Below, piece by piece: positions 46,201 through 47,958 of a stretch of 47,958 bases of DNA. The notes beneath the pieces are model-generated. The model saw nothing but the letters and a program-made list of their open reading frames with translations, was not told the DNA's origin and searched no databases. A program made the translations under genes and the position numbers. How positions within the stretch are numbered: the stretch's first letter is position 1; the number at the start of each line of letters is the position of its first letter. Source of the stretch: a bacterium (GTDB lineage: Bacteria > Fidelibacterota > Marinisomatia > Marinisomatales > UBA1611); NCBI GenBank assembly GCA_004321745.1, contig SGYO01000002.1, positions 1 through 47,958 on the forward strand, in the 5' to 3' direction.

Positions 46201-46949
46201 CATATTTCATGACGACCATCATGATCAGTGTCAGCTATGTCTACATCATAGACGCCGCCGCCACCAGTGTAATCACCATTCATGTATTCATTGGTGAAGC
46301 TAGCTAATGCGTCAAGGCCATCTCCTGTTAAAGCATCAATTGATACTCTTCTGCCGCCACGATCAATAGTTACAAGCTCGTGTTTTCCATCACTATCAAC
46401 ATCTGCAATCGCATACCCTGCAGCACGGAAATTATCTGCAGTAGTAAGCCCATATCTAAGAAGATGTGTTGCTGTAGATGGAAAAACTCCATCTTCTTGT
46501 TCAAAAATATATGTACCCCATGTATCGTCATTTGCACCTGCAGCTGGTGGTACACCAAAATAAATCTCATGATTTCCATCAGCGTCGATATCACCGTAGC
46601 TCATACCAGGTAAACTATTGCCTGGATCTGGAGTCACGAAGTGCCAGACATAGCTATATCCACCATTGCCATCTGCTTCATACAGATAAACACCAACTTT
46701 ACCTGGATCTGGACCACCAGGTGGTAATGTTTCATCAATGGTAAATAAAATTTCCGCGTTGCCATCGGCATCAAAATCCATTCCTGCCATCACACTTTGA
46801 GCGCCAAGCACTGAGAAATCACTAAAGTTAGCATCGCCATGAAACATCAACTTATTTGCTACTGTGAAATCAGCTCCTGGATGATAATCCTCAGCAAAGG
46901 TTGCTGAAACGAGCAGGGTGGAAAGAATTAGTATTAACATTTTTTTCAT
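43281..46949 (-). CDS. Large FG-GAP/VCBS-repeat surface protein with T9SS sorting domain
   Basis: This 1,222-residue secreted protein has a signal peptide MKKMLILILSTLLVSATFA. The body is built of repeated calcium-binding FG-GAP/VCBS units, each holding a DxDGDGxxE loop, for example DLDGDGKHEIIF, DIDGDGRQELIT and DTDHDGRHEIWV. These repeats normally fold as a beta-propeller used in adhesion or carbohydrate binding. Residues about 1140-1222 form a sorting domain (NYPNPFNPNTT, VKIYNVNGQLV, VMWNGKNKNG, VSTGMYFYSL, SMTLLK). AGGGAG precedes the ATG by 8 nt, the strongest site in the window. With its own promoter and terminator-like hairpin it looks like an abundant, separately transcribed surface protein. 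No catalytic motif was seen. Confidence 0.9.
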   Translation of the reverse strand: MKKMLILILSTLLVSATFAEDYHPGADFTVANKLMFHGDANFSDFSVLGAQSVMAGMDFDADGNAEILFTIDETLPPGGPDPGKVGVYLYEADGNGGYSYVWHFVTPDPGNSLPGMSYGDIDADGNHEIYFGVPPAAGANDDTWGTYIFEQEDGVFPSTATHLLRYGLTTADNFRAAGYAIADVDSDGKHELVTIDRGGRRVSIDALTGDGLDALASFTNEYMNGDYTGGGGVYDVDIADTDHDGRHEIWVNTWDNFSFAIWEATGPDTYELQADLNGLFGDGDPGSFNRHGFAFKDVDGDYDMDAWFPMTNGKLYYYENTSLDSVSPNVITNGGVDGGTAGWGFHPTDGGITVIESGDTLLAEAGGDTVLFAASVGDSALSIPEFGAVDTENNAYFTYAGADALPVGTQFIASAHVHPGLSVTTGRAVLFAKYFTSGYALVGMDSVGSNVGDLSVAWNPMEIFANVPAGTEITQVGVMYVSGGGTGVIYLDEVKMSPIVGNGIAGVAAADFTEVLTFGGRSRGGDMGNIDGDSKPDFIVGTGTEEGVVWIEFVGSNPKDPTDYMSTTILSSKGEPLDRYYPLDISETDLDGDGKHEVVIANLFSTEASQPQIIVLEYTSFSWDVAGGNESYHLAPNWSIAGVGKASATLGNDPTGARASIAGMDMDMDGKHEVVITDYVGGRVVVYEMDMANNAFDVVWASPAVESRNHSYNPRTVGVGDLDGDGKHEIIFPSSNTEAEGYHIYEWDGVMGSDNYGEQPSAICAVEVAICCGDDGAGFRGDHERITLFDIDGDGRQELITAIRRGSPRGTLVVSLQEGDDLVHNSGGGFETWVTEFQTNSNTYGGGSPYHALPADLNGDGNYEVVNHHWNYFNLYNFSSTGPDTYVIADSGSAGSYYQPTYPSDEFSLFGGFASDVDGDGNHEVYYADYGGSWGVNAGDIYVVDYDNGEDVTTIGPDQVHRIGNAGTFSGDIGNGYDGHDNPYIFSSRSRPNVTALEYIGPDPSSGSSYLEKVIYWGELDVTETETTTAENGDVTVDHTFRWGFPSRILTHWEGDLLDFDGDNKKEILLSFQNVRDSLTHTAYTWNATDSKYDTTLTKVENEKAWSFVLIENGSEQLAADDPITFIAPEEYRLEQNYPNPFNPNTTIQYTVPIDRKVSVKIYNVNGQLVNTLINNELVSAGTHKVMWNGKNKNGLSVSTGMYFYSLEWAGMKKVKSMTLLK

Positions 46950-46992
46950 ACTTGTTCTCCCTTGTTTAAGTTAAACTTTAAATCTTAATTAC

Positions 46993-47013
46993 ATTTGTTT
47001 GGTACAAACAAAT
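46993..47013 (-). promoter_or_regulatory. 9-bp inverted repeat in the FG-GAP gene promoter
   Basis: ATTTGTTTG-gta-CAAACAAAT is a perfect inverted repeat starting at the -10 element and covering the expected transcription start. It ends 43 nt upstream of the coding start. It fits an operator, or a 5' stem that protects the transcript. Confidence 0.45.
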
Positions 47014-47039
47014 AGTATCACCAATCTATGGCCCGTCAA
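47012..47039 (-). promoter_or_regulatory. Predicted promoter of the FG-GAP protein gene
   Basis: On the minus strand TTGACG (-35, 47039-47034) and TACTAT (-10, 47017-47012) are 16 bp apart, in the 281-nt space between this gene and the next receptor. The remainder of that space is AT-rich with no ORF or RNA gene recognised. Confidence 0.45.
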
Positions 47040-47230
47040 TAATTTAAAGCACAATAAATATAATTTTTATTTTTAGAAATATCCTAGACATAAAATAAAA
47101 AAAATAAAAACATAATCATCCTAGTAAACTTTAATAATTTTAAATGATTTAACTATTTGAATTTATTTTTTAAAGCGAGATTTAAAACTGTGTCAAACTT
47201 TATGATCTATTATTTATCTAAAAATGAAAA

Positions 47231-47958
47231 TTAAATATCTAAATCAAGACCAAGTATAATTTGCCTTCCTAAAGCAGGTTCGGTTATCGATCTAGAAATA
47301 TCTGTATGATTATTAAGATTTCTAATATCAATATAAGTTGAAACTTCTTTAGTCAGCCAATAATTAAGCCTTAATCGAGCATTATAATATGAATCATAAT
47401 CCATTAATATTTCACTGCTATAATAGGTGAAAGGCTGTATATCTGGATTATATAGACCATCATAATACAGTAGCCAATCTCTGCCTTTCCGCTTACCTAT
47501 ATAACTTAGATCAAATGAAAGTGACCCACCTTTTTTAGATGTGTACTTTATGCCTGGAATATTAAAACTTACAGAAACATTACCTGTTTGAGATGGTACA
47601 TCAGTTCGTTGCACTCCTTTATTATAAAACCCTTCATAAATTGGATCGTTCTGCCTCAAAGAATCTTCTCCCCACCGACTATCGAGGTATGTATAGTTAG
47701 CACTAACATCAAAAAAGTCAAAAACCCTGGTCTTTGCAGCAACTTCGATACCCTTATTAATTATTTGCCCAAGATTAATATACCAGTACTCCTGTTTTAT
47801 TGTAAAAAGGTCATCAATGCTTGGATCATTGGCGATGCCATCTAAAAATAATTGATCGAAATATGTCACCTCAACAAAAAAATTATCTCCATAATAAAAA
47901 TCTGCTCCAACTTCATATCCAGATTGTCTTTCAGGCCTCAAATCAGGATTTCCAATGT
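47231..47958 (-). CDS. TonB-dependent receptor, C-terminal part (5' end beyond window)
   Basis: The frame is open to the right edge of the window and encodes the last 242 residues of a receptor barrel. At the edge is IGNPDLRPERQSGYEVG, the conserved receptor motif that introduces the last strands. It continues with KGIEVAAKTRVFDFFDVSAN and NARLRLNYWLTKEVSTYIDI, and ends LGLDLDI. The true start lies outside, so any apparent start near 47941 is only an internal Leu codon. The protein is only loosely like the two receptors above. It ends about 280 nt upstream of the FG-GAP gene on the same strand, with no sign of coupling. Confidence 0.9.
   Translation of the reverse strand, partial: IGNPDLRPERQSGYEVGADFYYGDNFFVEVTYFDQLFLDGIANDPSIDDLFTIKQEYWYINLGQIINKGIEVAAKTRVFDFFDVSANYTYLDSRWGEDSLRQNDPIYEGFYNKGVQRTDVPSQTGNVSVSFNIPGIKYTSKKGGSLSFDLSYIGKRKGRDWLLYYDGLYNPDIQPFTYYSSEILMDYDSYYNARLRLNYWLTKEVSTYIDIRNLNNHTDISRSITEPALGRQIILGLDLDI

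Noticed and set aside
46950-47230. Possible tRNA or small RNA in the longest gene-free stretch
   Set aside because: No cloverleaf, T-loop sequence or stable G-C stem was found beyond the promoter palindrome already listed.
1-47958. Insertion sequences, prophage or integrative element
   Set aside because: No transposase, integrase, phage structural gene or flanking repeats were seen; the gene content is chromosomal.

Overview
The window is AT-rich bacterial chromosome from the Bacteroidetes/FCB side of the tree. The best guess is a Candidatus Marinimicrobia (SAR406)-like organism. This is inferred from the combination of features, not from a 16S gene, since no rRNA or tRNA gene was seen. The features are type IX secretion (T9SS)-style C-terminal sorting domains on five complete proteins plus one remnant, PorV/UPF0164-like outer-membrane proteins, large TonB-dependent receptors with carboxypeptidase-like N-domains, and a DUF5777-YceI-cytochrome c trio. 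UGA is used as a normal stop, often inside ATGA overlaps.

Layout. 1-9298 (minus): an operon reading lipoprotein, TonB receptor, large sorted surface protein, PorV-like protein (cut by the left edge). 9408-12460 (minus): tig-clpP-clpX, with a ClpX that lacks its zinc-binding domain. 12550-16746 (minus): a MORN-like repeat protein, a small hypothetical, an EamA permease, a rhodanese lipoprotein and a GIDE/BAM-type membrane protein. 16868-20676 (plus): MFS exporter, mutM, YwaF-like membrane protein, YjbQ, OB-fold protein; a broken sorting-domain remnant lies just after mutM on the other strand. 20662-22411 (minus): cytochrome c lipoprotein, YceI, DUF5777 barrel, flanked on both sides by paralogous OB-fold proteins. 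22876-27847 (minus): an SOS mutagenesis operon, small leader ORF-lexA-imuB-dnaE2, behind a promoter whose start region carries an 11-bp-period direct repeat. 27919-28992 (minus): PAP2 phosphatase and a SelW/Rdx-type selenoprotein gene with an in-frame UGA at a Cys-x-x-Sec position, which ordinary ORF calling misses. 29147-34814 (plus): lysA, a GH18 hydrolase with sorting domain, a NamZ-type muramidase lipoprotein and a RcnA/NicO-like metal exporter. 34830-43212 (minus): a second TonB receptor-sorted protein-PorV-like cassette ending in a PGRP amidase. 43281-46949 (minus): a large FG-GAP/VCBS surface protein with its own promoter and a terminator-like hairpin. 47231-47958 (minus): the C-terminal part of another TonB receptor.

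How the parts fit. The two cassettes (9298 to 1 and 43212 to 36119) are paralogous and repeat the order TonB receptor, roughly 1,050-1,120-residue sorted protein, PorV-like barrel. This suggests a modular uptake/surface-display unit, analogous to SusC/SusD but with a T9SS-type partner in place of SusD. Calcium-loop motifs (DxNxNGxxDxxE) recur in the receptor, lipoprotein and surface proteins. The most distinctive single observation is the selenoprotein gene between the PAP2 gene and the lexA promoter.
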